A DNA stretch of 64,000 nt from Turbatrix aceti (Eukaryota > Nematoda > Chromadorea > Rhabditida > Panagrolaimidae), in the NCBI GenBank assembly GCA_963969345.1, contig OZ017767.1, positions 9,737,547-9,801,546 on the forward strand, written 5' to 3'. Within the stretch, counting starts at the first letter, position 1, and every line of letters begins with the position of its first letter. Below, piece after piece: positions 13,001 through 25,312 of this stretch. The notes under the pieces were generated by a model. The model had not been told where the DNA came from and did not search any database. It saw nothing but the letters and a program-made list of their open reading frames with translations. The translations under genes were made by a program, and so were the position numbers.

Positions 13001-15553
13001 GTTTCTGAAGTGTCAAGGTGTGCGTCCGAAAATGAGTACCACGCAAACAGGAGCGGCCATCTCATTTTTTGAAAAATAACAAAAAATTGTTTACTAAAAA
13101 CGCTACGTTGTGCAACTTTTTTTTGAATATAAAAAAATTACTGTAGGAACAATTTTTATCAAAAAAATAAAACTAAAAAATTATCATGTTTTTTTCTTGA
13201 AAAAACAACGTTTTTTTTATTCTTTTGATGGTTTTTTAGAAAAAAAATTGGATTACATTTCTTACTACGTTTTTGGAAACTATTTTTTTGGGTAATCAAA
13301 ACATAAATCAAAAGCAGTTTTTTAACCTTACTGAACCCAAAAGATCAAGAATTAAATTTTGTACACACCCCTTTTGAAAATTCATAACAACACGCTTTTT
13401 TTCTTTCTCAAGCAACCGCAATCAACAATTTTTATATGCATAAAGTATTGCTTTTGTTTTGTTGTAGCACTTTACTTCACAATGTCATGCATGTCAACCG
13501 TGGGCTTCGGCAACATCGCATCCAATACCGTAAACGAAAAGATCTTTTGCGTGTGCATGATGATCATCTCAGCTCTCCTGTACGCAGCCATTTTTGGTCA
13601 CATGACAACTATCATCCAGCAGATGACTTCCGCAACCGTGCGCTACCACGATATGATATCCAACGTTCGGGAATTCATTAAGCTTCAAGAAGTACCGAAA
13701 GAACTCGCCGAACGGGTCATGGACTACGTCGTCTCGACTTGGGCCATGACAAAGGGCATCGATACCCAAAAAGTACTCGGATACTGTCCGAAGGATATGA
13801 AAGCTGATATCTGCGTCCACCTGAACAGAAAGGTGTTCAACGAGCATTCATGCTTTCGTCTCGCGAGTGACGGGTGTCTGAGGTCACTGGCCATGTACCT
13901 GGAAAGCAATCACGCGGCTCCCGGAGATTTACTGTATCATACAGGTGAATCCGTCGACGCACTGTGGTTTGTCGTGTCGGGATCGTTGGAAGTGATCCAG
14001 GACGACGAAGTTGTGGCAATCCTCGGAAAGGGAGACGTCTTCGGTGACGAGTTCTGGAAAGCCGCCCGGACGGGACAATCTGCGGCCAATGTTCGCGCGC
14101 TGACGTACACGGACCTGCACATGATCAAAAAAGACAAGCTCATGGAAGTTCTCAATTTCTACAAAGCTTTTGCAAACTCGTTCGCTCGGAATTTGGTTTT
14201 GACTTACAACCTGACAAATAGGGTTTGTTATTTTACTACATAATTATTTTGTAAAAAATACAAATTTCAGCTCAAATTCCGAAAAGTAATGGATGTTCGA
14301 CGAGAAAAAGAACTCGATGAAAGAAGGAAGAATGAAAAGCTGGAGATCAGCCAGGATCATCCCATTCGAAAGTTGCTGTCACGGATGCGCGAGAGACACG
14401 GCGCAAGGATTTTGCCATCTATTGTCGCCAACGATGTCGAAAAGGTAGAAATTTACAATTTTGGTCACAAAAACAAAAAAGATTACCAAAAATATAATTT
14501 TCGTATCGGGAGACGCACGCGACAATTTCTTCCGCGCACGCATTATAGAGCGTGCGCACTTTACTATTTTTAACCCAAAACCAAAATGTTTAAATCGTTA
14601 TAGAGCGTGCGCACTTTACCTATTTTTAACCCAAAACCAAAATGTTTTAATTTCAGGGCAGCAAGCCACTCGATCTTTCCCGCGCCACTTCAACGCAGTC
14701 CATCTTAACATCCACAATCGACGAAACAGTGCCAAGCTACATGACGGGTCAAAGAACACCACTGCTTTTTTCCAAACGAAGATCGGTGTTTTCAAAAGGC
14801 AGGACACTCGACGAGACTGCCGAAGCCCTCGTCGAGAGCGTCGATGATAGCAACGATAACATCGATGCCGGTGTCAGCAGCATGAGTGTTGGTGTTCTAA
14901 AAAGTGGCGGCGGCGGTGGGGGTGGCGGCGGAGGCATCAAGAGTAGTGGACTCGGTGTCAGCGAGCGTGTGGAATACGGTACCAAGCCACCATTTGCTTC
15001 GAGTCGTGGTGGGACTCTTAGCATCTTTACCGATACTCAGGTCAGAGTTAAAAAAATTTTTTACATAATAAAAATTTACAGAAATATTTTTTTACAGGAT
15101 ACACTAACACAAATCAAACGGGAAATTCAATACATGTTTGACGGGGTAGCGGACAAATTTGCAGCTGTAGATAAATTTGACTATCGATTACAAAATATTG
15201 AACGCATGTTACTTGCTATAAATCACTACCAGCCACTCAGAAATGGCGGAACCGCTGTTTTGCCGTCGAGTGACAGCTACAACGACGGCATGACCAGCTA
15301 TCCAGGTGGTACACGAAGAAGCCAAGAATCGACGTCCGAGCGTCGACCACCGGTCGAAATACCACCACTTCACCTGAGCATGGAGTCGCTCGCCAACTTT
15401 GCAGATGAATGCGAAACTGCAACGGGTGGTATCCCACCTGCTCCGCTGCCACCCGGTGCTGTGCCATCCATTACAATACAATCCTACAGCGATAGATACA
15501 ATCCGGTTCGCAACGTACCACTGCCCCCGAGGGGTGATCGTCCACCTGTCTGA
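10008..15553 (+). CDS. egl-2: EAG-type voltage-gated potassium channel (KCNH1/5, EGL-2 class)
   Basis: Tetrameric K+ channel subunit of the plasma membrane of excitable cells. Ten exons: 10008-10086, 10420-10650, 10702-10952, 11658-11957, 12352-12465, 12526-12850, 13468-14222, 14271-14444, 14657-15040, 15098-15553. They sum to 3069 nt, 1022 aa. The start is fixed by the EAG N-terminus ([17 protein letters not shown]). In order: eag/PAS domain (about 27-140, with [16 protein letters not shown]), S1-S4 (S4 near 330-348, [17 protein letters not shown]), selectivity filter T-V-G-F-G-N (444-449) in the EAG context, C-linker, cyclic-nucleotide-binding-homology domain (about 560-660), and a C-terminal coiled coil (about 873-915) that normally assembles EAG tetramers. 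The PAS and linker ([13 protein letters not shown]) match EAG, not ERG or ELK. The C-terminal region includes a ten-glycine run. Length is near the invertebrate EAG norm. All functional motifs are intact. Confidence 0.95.
11269..11345. repeat. Repeat shared by two introns of the EAG gene (copy 1)
   Basis: The block around AGTGTCAAGG, then ACCAC-CG then ACAGGAGCGGC, in intron 3 recurs at about 12991-13066 in intron 6, between the S4 exon and the pore exon. Spacing is similar and identity moderate. The two copies are in the same orientation. It is probably an old dispersed element that inserted twice or was copied within the gene. Confidence 0.6.
12890..13000. repeat. Degenerate tandem repeat in EAG intron
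   Basis: Three to four copies of a roughly 30-bp unit built on CATACTGT followed by a TTTTTTGAAAAAAT stretch. It lies directly upstream of the second copy of the intron-shared repeat (12991-13066). Confidence 0.55.
14543..14652. repeat. Tandem duplication of about 55 bp in EAG intron
   Basis: The unit TTATAGAGCGTGCGCACTTTAC through ACCCAAAACCAAAATGTTT is present twice, head to tail, between the C-linker-distal exon and the glycine-run exon. It includes a GCGCACGC/GCGTGCGC hairpin with the preceding bases. The word TAGAGCGTGCGC also occurs in the 22.7-24.1 kb foldback. Confidence 0.75.
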
Positions 15554-15608
15554 GCGCATGTATGTGTTAGCACAGCATTCACTTTCGCGTCAATCGAGCG
15601 TGAAAATG

Positions 15609-16361
15609 CATTCATTTGCGCATATAGTGTTGACTTTGGCAGCTTCGCGCATTGGCATTTTTAAATTGTTAGTGACGGCATCTGCTATAATGACTAGAGC
15701 AAGTCCTGAACTTTCAAACAAGCCACCAACGGCACGAAAACGTTGATTTTTGGCACAGCTACGGTGATTTCCACTTTCGATTTTAAATCGTCGATTGCGG
15801 CCGTGTATGGCAATAACTAAACAATCTGGTCAACAGAAAGTTCCATCAGGTTGGTGTCAGTCGATATAGCCAAGGGCCGTTTGCTGAACATCGAAGAGGA
15901 CCGAGATTCCTCACAAAAACTGTTTTACCCTATAAAAACGATCTGTTTGCTTTTTGTGCTCATGCAAAATTGGAGAACTTTCTTTTTAGGAGTGCGTGTT
16001 TTTGATAATTTGTGCGAATGCGTGCGCATTTTTATAGGGTAAAACAGTTTTTGTGAGGAATCTCGGTCCTATTCGATGTTCAGCAAACGGCCCTTGGCTA
16101 TATCGACTGACACCAACCTGATGGAACTTTCTGTTGACCCGATTGTTCAGTTTTAGCCTTACACGGCTGCAATCGACGGCTCAAATTTTTTACTTGAAAA
16201 GGCTGCAACTATGGCAAAACTGAACATTTTTAGGTCATCGAGGGCTTGTTTGGAAGTTCAGGACATGTCTTATTCATTTCCCTAGATGCCGTCTCTAAGA
16301 ATTCAAAAATGCCATTGCGCGAAGCTGCCAAAGTCAACACTATAAGTGCGAATGAACGCGC
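15609..16361. mobile_element. Foldback element, about 330-bp arms, just 3' of the EAG gene
   Basis: The left arm (about 15609-15939) and right arm (about 16029-16361) are long imperfect reverse complements around a roughly 90-bp loop. Matching landmarks are CGGCATCT / AGATGCCG at the outside, and GGTTGGTGTCAGTCGATATAGCC with its complement inside. The innermost pair is ACCCTATAAAAA / TTTTTATAGGGT. The arms contain no open frame that looks like protein. It begins about 55 bp after the channel's stop codon, so it probably lies in or beside the 3'UTR. Confidence 0.8.
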
Positions 16362-16633
16362 TCATTTTTTTTTCGATTGTCGCAAAATAAGGGGAAAGTG
16401 AATGATGTGTGTTAGCATTATAATATTTATATACATAACTGTAAATATACATTTGCTCATATATTTTTGTATCATTTCTGCAATGCATTGTCGCACATTT
16501 ACTTTTCATTCCCTCGGACACATGTTGCCCCGGCCCCGGCCCCGACTCCACCCAATCATCTTATCATCACATGTGTGACATCAGATTTTATTTTATGCAT
16601 TTTTCTTTTATAGATTTTTATAAAATTAAGATT

Positions 16634-16848
16634 TTGGCAATATGTGACAGACCAAGAGAACAGTCATTGGCAAAATGTTTCAACAGCAAAATATTGTTTT
16701 ACAAAGTGTCTGGAACCAAGAAATATCTTTGGCAAAGTGTCCAAAACCACAAACTATTTTTGGCAAAGTGTCTTTAACCTAGAAATGTCCTTGGCAAAGT
16801 GTCTCAAACCAAGAAATATCTTTGGCAATATGTCCCAAACCATTTTGC
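16634..16848. repeat. 31-bp minisatellite, about seven units
   Basis: Units begin TTTGGCAAAGTGTC (or CAATATGTC) and continue with an AACC-AGAAATATC half. Spacing of the TTGGCAA word is about 31 bp across the array. First and last units are the most degenerate. Confidence 0.85.
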
Positions 16849-16891
16849 CGCCAATTTCGCTCCATACATAAGCGATAGTTTTTATTATTAT

Positions 16892-19169
16892 TCAAGTAAG
16901 CAACCAGGAAACAAAAGGCATAAATACACAGATAGGGATTGTAATAAATGATGTCGACATGCCGGCATTGCCGAAGTCAAAAAATGAATTACCCGTTCGC
17001 CTCCATTGACGATTAGTATTTGTCGGATGGTACATTGACCCTGATTGATAGTTATTGTATCCATGATACCTCCACTGCGTTAGGCAATCTTCGGTATTAC
17101 AACGTTCACCGGCACAAAAACACCAATATTCGTGTAGTTCATACTTAAAAAAAATTTGTTGTATAACAAAAAAATATTTTATTGTATCAAACCTTGTCAA
17201 AATCATGTGACAAATAATTTGCAATACCAGATGGCTGTGTATAGATGCCGAGCGATCGTTGGTTGTATTGTTCATCGGAAAGCCATTGTTCCGAGCATCC
17301 TTTACCTACGCCTGTAAAAAAACACATTTACAAATGCCATTCTTTCCTTATGGGTCTAATTATTTTTGATGCCCTACCAAAATTGCAAATACTGTAGCCT
17401 CAAAAAATAAAAATAAAAGCTACTAAAATTAACAAACCCCAAATAAATATTTGTTTAAACCCCAAAAAATCCATTTTTGTTTTTGTAAGTTTTTTTGCAC
17501 AAAATGATACACGCGAAGATGAGATATCGCATGCTGATAACAACATTGAAAAGAACAATTTTACTACTTGGAATAAAAAAAATGAAGGGCACAAAAATGA
17601 ACGTGATCTTTCCCCTGAGACTTTTCTTTTACAAGCGCCTTGAGACTTTTTCTTATACTTTCAATAATTACCACATTGCATATCTAATAACACCACTGAG
17701 AACTTGCCATTATTTGTAAATGCATGTTTTATCGCTCTATGAAAAAAATTCGACCCTCAAGGGGAATGAATTTTCAAAAAAAAACGAATTGCATATAATT
17801 AATGTGTAAATAAGCTGTTCCGATGAACCAAAAGTATAGAACATAATTCATAATTGAATCATACTTCAAAATAGGTAACATGTGTAAAGTGAGGTGTAAT
17901 TACCATGCTCTGTGACAACAAACTACTTGCAAGCCTGCAGGCATACTTTTTGCTTCCGTTTTGAAAAGTCTACATAATTGCTATTTAAAAACCACGCTAA
18001 CACTTCGAACACCAGGAAATGCATAAATTATAAAACTGTTGTTTGATGCCAAAAAACAAACAATTTTTTTAATGTCAACAAAACATTTTTTTGTTTTTGA
18101 AAAAAGCCTACCGAGAGTCTGGGTAAGACCAGTTTCGCGATCTGTTCCATTGAGCAGGAAGATAAAACAACTTGAATAGCATTCTCTCGATAAGCTCGGA
18201 GAGTAATCAGATTCACCGCAAAGGTTATCACTCGATGAAATGGCATAATTTCGTTTAAGAAAAAAGTGCCGCCAATTCTGAAAAATAAAGATTCACGTTT
18301 TTTCCCTTTAAAATTTTTTTTTGTAGAAAGTCGTGTTTCCTTTTGTATTTTACTAAATCACTGTAGCAATAAAAAACTTTATTTGCATCCATTAATCTAT
18401 TATTTTCTTCAAATGATGCAGAATAAATTGTTTTTGTAATACTTTTTGTCAATGGAGCAAAATTTAGGTCCTTCATTGACATATATTTTGGCAATTCCTG
18501 TGGTCGTTAGCGACGATGCATGCTTGGCAACGAATGTCACCTTGAATTAAGCTCAAGCTGTGTAATTGGCTATAAACAATATAAAACACTAAGTTGTTTT
18601 TTTCCTTATTTGGAATCGATGATTGGATATAAACATTTTTTGGGTCATCAAAATAGTTTTTTTTTCAGTGCAAAAGTTTAAAAAACTAAGTTGCACGCAA
18701 CATGCGAATCTACTGCTAAAGTCGCCGGCAACATGCATGTTTGCCCGCAGCATGCAACAATAAAATTTTGCCATGCTTTCAAATTTCTTTTTTTCTTGCG
18801 CAGATTTCTCACTCACATAATGCTAACATACTAACATGCTCGTAACTTGCAAAATCAAATTAACCAATTCATTATAAAGCAAGCTTAATCCCCAGCCATT
18901 GGTAAGTAAGCTATGTACAAAATTAGATTTTCTCAGCATGTTGTTACCATTTACTGATTTTCTAGAAAGCAGTCTGCCTTGAAATACCTCAATGCAATTA
19001 CCTTCTTTCTCAGAACACCTTATGACATACCCCAAGCCCCCTACAAGTACCTTACCCATACAACAAAATCGTTCGCACAGTTATAACACCTGGCAGTGTC
19101 GGTAACGGGTGTCTGAAGTATCGTTATAATGCCTGTGAGAAGTGTTGGTATGACATTGTATCTTCGCAT
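16892..19169 (-). CDS. ODR-2/HOT-like Ly6/uPAR-fold GPI-anchored protein
   Basis: Minus-strand exons 19169-19056, 18277-18112, 17311-17193 and 17143-16892 total 651 nt, 216 aa, with phases that match at every junction. Residues 1-26 form a signal peptide. The mature start is RCYNCAND, the classic Ly6 opening. A middle block follows with ECYSSCFIFL and GKGCSEQW, then YWCFCAGERCN, the C-F-C-x3-C-N ending seen in nematode ODR-2/HOT proteins. The C-terminal hydrophobic stretch after a Ser/Asn-rich linker looks like a GPI-attachment signal. In C. elegans, ODR-2 acts in neurons for odour behaviour and its paralogues are neuronal or pharyngeal; the same role here is inference. The 778-bp first intron is unusually long. 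Exact paralogue assignment needs an alignment, so no symbol is given. Confidence 0.8.
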
Positions 19170-20420
19170 TCTGCGGAGAAAGAAAACTTCACGGCATGGA
19201 GCTGAAAATTAAACAAATTAGCGTATGTACAATGGAAAATTAATTCAACGTTGAAAAAAAATTTGACCAATGATTATAAAAATGAAGCAGAACAAATAAA
19301 ACACATTTGACGTAAAAACCGAAAAGTAAATATTGTAATACCAATATGGGGAAGCCAAGGATGGTTTGAACGGTGGGATTGTCTTCCAAATGCCCTCCCC
19401 CTTCTTTTTTTAGGGTTTCCTTTTAAGGGGCAATTTTTTTGAATAGCATGTCTTACATGGTCACTACATACGTGAGAGGAGACATGATTCTTATTTATGA
19501 CACTGACACATGCATAACTGCGAAAACGGGGAAGGTAAGAGAGTGAAAAAAGGTGCCGAGTTTGGTAACACCTTTTTTTTCCAATACTATACCAACAAGA
19601 GTAAGGAGTATGAAATTAGGCATAAACAAATTGTGGATTAGAGTTCAGTGAATGGATACTTGATTGTTTAAAAAATTGAATAGTTTGAATGTGATTGTAC
19701 TACAAGGAAGTACATATGTGCATGTTTTTTTTACGGATTTATACATATATATTTTTTGTACAAGACATTGACGCCTACGTGGACATCATTTGTGTCTCCT
19801 AACATCTGGTCTAATGATAACTAACCACTGAGTAACGTTACAATAAATAAAATATTTTCTGTAAAAAACATGTATGTGACATATGTAAATATAATATTAT
19901 TTATTAACGGTTTGTATAAAAAAATGCAAAAAATAGATATTTTGTGAGAATTTCTCAAAACCATTCCTTGAGCGTGGTTTGGAAGCACCTAGCAACCTGT
20001 GTGGTCCTTTTTTCCCAACAAATGACCTCAAAGTTAGCCCGAAAGTGCAGAAAGCTCAAATGGAAATATCAAAAATCTCAAAAGACTCCAACAACGTCAG
20101 TTATCTGATTTGAACTGTAATTCCGGTAAATATCTCCTTTTGTTTGTCAGACACAAAGTACAATCTTTGAACAGTCAATGCAAAGCTGATCAAAAAATTA
20201 TTTTTAAAAAAAATTTGTACGATTTAATTTTAGATTTATATTTATTTATATTTTCGTTCATAACGTACATGAGTATTCAATGTTATCTATTTATTATAAG
20301 AAAATGAATTCAAAAACAATCCATTAGATTGACAAATAAGGAAATACGGCTATCAAAGACCCTTTCCATTATCTTTCATGCCACAAAAAATATTTCAAGT
20401 ACCTCACAGAAAAAATTGAA
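19170..20420. other. Intergenic stretch with a LINE tail
   Basis: No gene is seen. The only recognisable content is the LINE 3' tail at 19771-19855. Confidence 0.5.
19771..19855 (+). mobile_element. 5'-truncated LINE 3' tail
   Basis: Matches the 3' end of the 4.8-kb LINE from ACGTGGACATCATTTGTG through AACCACTGAGTAA, with an AATAAATAAA tail. Flanks ATATTTTTTGTAC and ATATTTTCTGTAA look like a decayed target-site duplication. Confidence 0.8.
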
Positions 20421-20863
20421 GTGCCCGGACTAGGGTTCGAACCCCCCCCCGTATCGGGTCGGGGACGGGGGTAGTCGGGGGCAGAGGTGTCGGGGGCGGG
20501 GGAATTCTGCCCCCGACGGGGGCAAAAATCGGCGGGGACGGGGGTAATTGCCCCCGAGTCCTATGAAAAAGAAGAAAAAAAGGTGTCAATTTTATCTTAA
20601 AACAAAAACCGAGGCATATTTTGAACAAATTTTTCGTATTTTGCTCTGTTTTTAGCCTATTTGTGTTGTTTTTGAACGTTTTTCCGCGTTTAACGCTAAA
20701 TTTTGCTCATTGTCGGGGGCAGAATCTGTCGGGGGCGGGGGTTTTACTCCCCGACGGGGGTCACAAATGGTCGGGGGCGGGGGTCGGGGGGCCACCCCCG
20801 GCTTCACCCCCGCGGGGATCCCCGCGGGGGCGGGGGGGGGTTCGAACCCTAGCCCGGACATGC
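20421..20863. mobile_element. GC-rich G-run element with inverted ends
   Basis: The ends are inverted copies of CCGG(A/G)CTAGGGTTCGAACC (20424-20445 and about 20838-20860), with ATTGAA directly outside each end as a candidate 6-bp duplication. Inside, two blocks dense in GGGGGC/GGGGAC runs (about 20455-20560 and 20715-20845) flank an AT-rich centre. Both blocks start with GTCGGGGGCAGA and are also direct repeats of each other. Many closely spaced G5 runs give strong quadruplex potential. The GGTTCGAACC core resembles a tRNA B box but no tRNA fold is present. Confidence 0.6.
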
Positions 20864-22741
20864 ATTGAAAAAAAATTGCATATGGTCAATCACGGCATAT
20901 AGCGTGAGATACATAAAGGTGGTCTGTCCTTTTTTCCCGAGGGAACAAAAATTTGTGCTAATGTGGACACAAAAAGAGGGAAGGGCGAGAGCTATTGACG
21001 CCCTATACAGAATAAAATAAAACTTAGAATTTGCTAATTGACGAAACAGAAGTGAAAAAAAAAAACAGGGTGACGGGTGTCTTTTTTTCTGAGTTGTCGG
21101 AATTGACAGAAAAGAATTACGACACATTTTTATGTTAGCGTTCTTTTTTTGTTTGGACCAGACAGATGGCGTTCGTTCGTTCAGAGGGGTTTTGGTTTGT
21201 CTGGTTCCCTGAGCAACCGTTTCTTTTGGGGACTTGGGGGAATACAAATCGCGGAAGCACCTGAAAGGAAAACAAACACAAAGCAGAGTTCTGAGGCGTC
21301 ATTTCATTGTCAAATTGTTGTTCGTCACTGACTGAGAGTGCATTTTGGCACTCTACAAAAAAAAGTGGTATACTGTCCAGTTTTAAAGGGTACATGCACG
21401 GGAACGAAAAAAATAGGAAATAGACCCCGACAATTTTCTACTCGGTAAAACATCCCCGAAAGTCCTATTAAAACCCGTGGACAACAAAAATCCAAAATCT
21501 ATCCAAATTTAATCACCCTGCACCACACACCCCATAAAGTCAGGGCTAACTACTCTGTAGTACTACCACAAAGGAAAGGAGACACTGGGACAACACAGAG
21601 AATACCTGCCAACACCAACCACGGCTACTACGACCACGACCACGGCCACGACCACGGGCACCCTCCTTTTTCTCGACTCTCCTCTTGTGTGAGTGAGTGA
21701 GTGAGTGAGTGAGTTACATTAAAGATAAGACCCCGACCAGACCGGGCCGAGTTGAGCCTGGACACAGAAGCTTGACTCTCCGAGAGTTTGTATGGGTGAA
21801 AGTCAATCGAGGCCAGAACTGGTGGTCACAAAACAACCACGCCAGGGTTTTTTTTTATCCAGAAGATATTTATTGGGGGGACGGGGGGGAGACGGGAGGG
21901 GAGATTAGATTGTTACCAGGGACTTTTCTTTTTTTTTCGTTTGATGGGTCGTTTGCAAATTGATGGATGCAAAAATGAAGGAAAAGGGGAATAAACAAAT
22001 ATATTATACGGCTTACAAATGGAAACAAAGGCAAAAAATTATAAAAACAAATGAAAAAATTTGGTCTCAAAACGAAAGTTTTTTTCTGCACAAACTTTTT
22101 TTTATGTAAATAAATTATTTTTCTTGTCATAAAGTTTTTTTTTGATTTTTAAAAATATTTATTTTCTATTAATTTTTTTGAACCAATTTTTAATCATAAA
22201 GAAAAAATTTTACGTTATTTTCTTATAACAAAAATTTTTTTATCGCAATAATATTTTTTGCGGCAAAAAAAATTCATCACAACAAAAACTTTATTTTCAA
22301 CAAAAAAATAATATTCAAAGAAAAAGTCTATAAACAAGCCACGAAAAAGTCATAAAACAATAGGATAACTTGTCTTATGTTGTAAATAAGCCAGATGAGT
22401 CAACGTGCATTATACCCATACCCTCGAGGCCGAGGAGCCCCCGAGCACGCCGGCAGAGTCTCGGCTAGCACGCCTTCCTTCTTTCCGTCTTACCAAGAGT
22501 CAAGTCGTCGGACCGGCCATCGCATCGCCATCGACGACCGCGGACCGAGGCAAAGTCGTTCACGTTCGTTCGGGCTCTCATAAGCCCCCCGAGGGGCTCC
22601 TCGCATTATTCATTCATTAAAAAAATGTAATCAGGTACTGTCCGATGAATGCATAGCCAAACTATTTTTGAGCGATTCATAAAAAAATTTATTTGAATAC
22701 AAAAAAGTTATTTTATTTAGGAAATAAAAATTCCATATCAA
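20864..22741. other. Intergenic stretch with GC-rich island
   Basis: No convincing exon. It contains a (GAGT)n tract at 21691-21714 and a short-repeat patch of CCACGA units near 21630-21660. A roughly 200-bp GC-rich island at 22425-22605 ends in the hairpin CCCCCCGAGGGGCTCC. The island's open frames have no family resemblance; it may be an unrecognised repeat. Confidence 0.4.
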
Positions 22742-24121
22742 AAGCAAGTTTAAGAGGCAGTCTGCGACAGGATTTAGGTCGGCCGACAAGACTTTTTTAC
22801 AACTTTTTATTTTTTAAGCCAGAATTGTTCCCCACCCCTAAAAACATCTATTCCCGCCAAACACAGATTTAAAAAAAAATCGGATTCTGTAGATTTGGCT
22901 TCTGAAGGGTTTTTGATAAAAATTAATGCCACGCGCTCTGTTCATGGAGAAAAAGGCTGAAAATTTTTTTAGGGGGGTTTTCATAGACGGGGAACACGAA
23001 GTCGTAATCATAATTTTTTTATCGTTACGGTAAGTGCCACTTTTGGGTTAAAATTGATGGTTTTTTGGCCACCACAGATTGGGTTTTCAGAGGTGCCAAC
23101 ACTGGCATAGCCTATCTTTTTCCCCTTGTTTTGACGCGTCGAATGGGGTAACGCATGAAACAAAGGAGTGACCGCAATGAGGTCATCCATAGGCATTTAT
23201 GATGCGCACTCGAGAAAACGCGCACAATTTCGCTTCAAGTAACAAAAATAGAGCGTGCGCGCGCATAAAAGGTGTCATGTTCAAAAAAACGCCGTGAAGC
23301 CAATTTTTGTTTTCTATGTCCACGGTCACTTTGGTAGGCTTTGGCATGTCCCAAAGATTGATTTTTATCCTTGGGTATTTTACCTGACAATATTGGGCGA
23401 TGCCACAGGCCTTGAAAAGACATGAAACTTTCAAATGCTGTAACTTTGTGCAAAATTATCCGATAAAATGTGAAACTAGCTTAATGTGATATTTGGGACA
23501 CGCCGAAGCCTACCAAAGTGACCGTGGACATAGAAAACAAAAATTGGCTTCACGGCGTTTTTTTGAACATGACACCTTTTAGGCGCGCGCACGCTCTTTT
23601 TTTTGTCACTTGAAGCGAAATTGTGCGCGTTTTCTCGAGTGTGCATCATAAATGCCTATGGATGACCTCATTGCGGTCACTCCTTTGTTTCATGCGTTAC
23701 CCCATTCGACGCGTCAAAACAAGGGGAAAAAGATAGGCTATGCCATTGTTGGCACCTCTGAAAACCCAATCTGTGGTGGCCAAAAAACCATCAATTTTAA
23801 CCCAAAAGTGGCACTTACCGTAACGATAAAAAAATTTTAATTACGACTTCGTGTTCCCCGTCTATGAAAACCTCCCAAAAAAAATTTTCAGCCTTTTTCT
23901 CCATGAACAGAGCACGTGCCATCAATTTTTATCAAAAACCTTTCAGAATCCAGAATTATAGAATCCGATGTTTTTAAAAATCCGTGTATCGCGGATTTAG
24001 ACGTTTTTGGGGATGGGGAACAATTCTGGCTCAAAATATTTGAAAGTGTAAAAAAGTCTTGTCTTCGTCTCCCCCTTGTTCCTAAATCCTGTCGCAGACT
24101 GCCTCTTAAAATTTGCTTGAA
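22742..24121. mobile_element. Foldback element with about 620-bp arms
   Basis: The left arm (22742-23353) and right arm (23491-24121) are near-complete reverse complements around a roughly 137-bp loop. The outer ends read TTTAAGAGGCAGTCTGCGAC and its complement. Internal landmarks present in both arms include GTTACGGTAAG, CTATCTTTTTCCCC and CGCGCACAATTTCGCTTC. Short open frames occur in mirrored pairs simply because the arms mirror each other. No transposase is seen. It shares ordered internal blocks with the 30.1-kb and 41-43-kb foldbacks, so it is a diverged member of one family. Confidence 0.85.
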
Positions 24122-25312
24122 GTTTGAAAAATATTTCAACGATAACAGCAAACCAAAAAAATCATTATTTTAATGCTGTCAATCAACTGGCATGTTTTAA
24201 CTGACAAAACAGTTGTTGGACACGCAATCCTGTCCAGCGTGGAAGACGCCGGGTGCCAGTTCACCGGTTCTTTGTGTGCCTATCGGCCACATGTCAAACG
24301 ACGCAACATAAAACGGCTCAAAAATGTTTATATCTAATAAAAATGTGTCACACCTGATTAATTACTATGGCATATTGTGATAAAATGCTTGGTTGCACGG
24401 GATTTGAAAACGACATATGGCGTGCTATAGTAAATAGTATCGTGAATTACATAGAAAAATTTTGAAATGCCCAAAAAATTCTCAAAAAAAATTTTTAAAG
24501 GTCAAATTCATTTTTTTTCATTTTTAATCAAGTTTACGAACTCTAAAATTTATTTTGGCGATTTTGTACAAATTTTTATTACCATACTGCAAAATTTTTA
24601 AAATAAAAAATTTGAACGGCAAGCAATCACTTACCAAAATCATTTCATTTGTCATATTGAAAAATTAAAAACCATGTTTTCTACGCTATAGAATTTTTTA
24701 TTTAGCTTCCTGAAATTTTGCACAAACAAAGAGAAAAATAAATTTGATATTCTGTAAAGAAAACAAATTTGATTACAATTACGCTTTTTATTAGAAAACT
24801 CGTAAAAAAAACTCAACAACAAAAAAGAAGTCGATTGATCTCAAGTACATAAAACTTGAAACATTCTTATAGACGCAAAAAGAAAAGAAATACAAAGGAA
24901 TTAGAAGAAATGTCGTTCAAACGTTTTTTAGTATGACTCAAGGATAGATGCGTGACTGAAACGCATAAAACATAAGTGCCAAGTTAAAAATTGCTAAAGT
25001 CAACAAAATTAAGTGTCAATGGCGTAATGCCAACATCGGACAAGAAAGATGATGGTACGTTTTTTCGAGTCCGTTGAAGTACGAATTTTATGGATTTTTC
25101 AAATTTAATTTATCGTATAAATGTTGATAAATATACAAGTTTCCAGATATATTTAGTGAAAAGGCCTTCAATGGTATGAATCTCCATATAACGCACTCTC
25201 ATAACAAATTTTAACATAAAAAACAATTTTGAGAACGCGCGCAATAAAACGAACGGTTTGTACGGTTTGTCCGCGTATGCACATTGCTATGATAAATTCA
25301 AGATTGTCCTAA
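24122..25312. other. Intergenic, AT rich
   Basis: I see no gene, repeat array or RNA gene in this stretch. Confidence 0.4.

Noticed and set aside
18478..18545. Ly6-like string IRCQACIVANDHRNCQ in the long intron of the ODR-2-like gene
   Set aside because: No usable donor after it and its phase does not fit the neighbouring exons, while the exons around it join perfectly without it.
20438..20450. GGTTCGAACC as part of a tRNA gene
   Set aside because: No acceptor, D or anticodon stems around either copy; the motif is the inverted end of the G-run element.
22395..22620. GC-rich open frames near 22.4-22.6 kb
   Set aside because: Two overlapping frames of similar length, no domain or splice evidence; treated as a GC island of unknown origin.
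23008..24173. Paired open frames in the 22.7-kb palindrome, and similar pairs at 30.5-31.3 kb
   Set aside because: Identical on both strands because the arms are inverted copies; no domain content.
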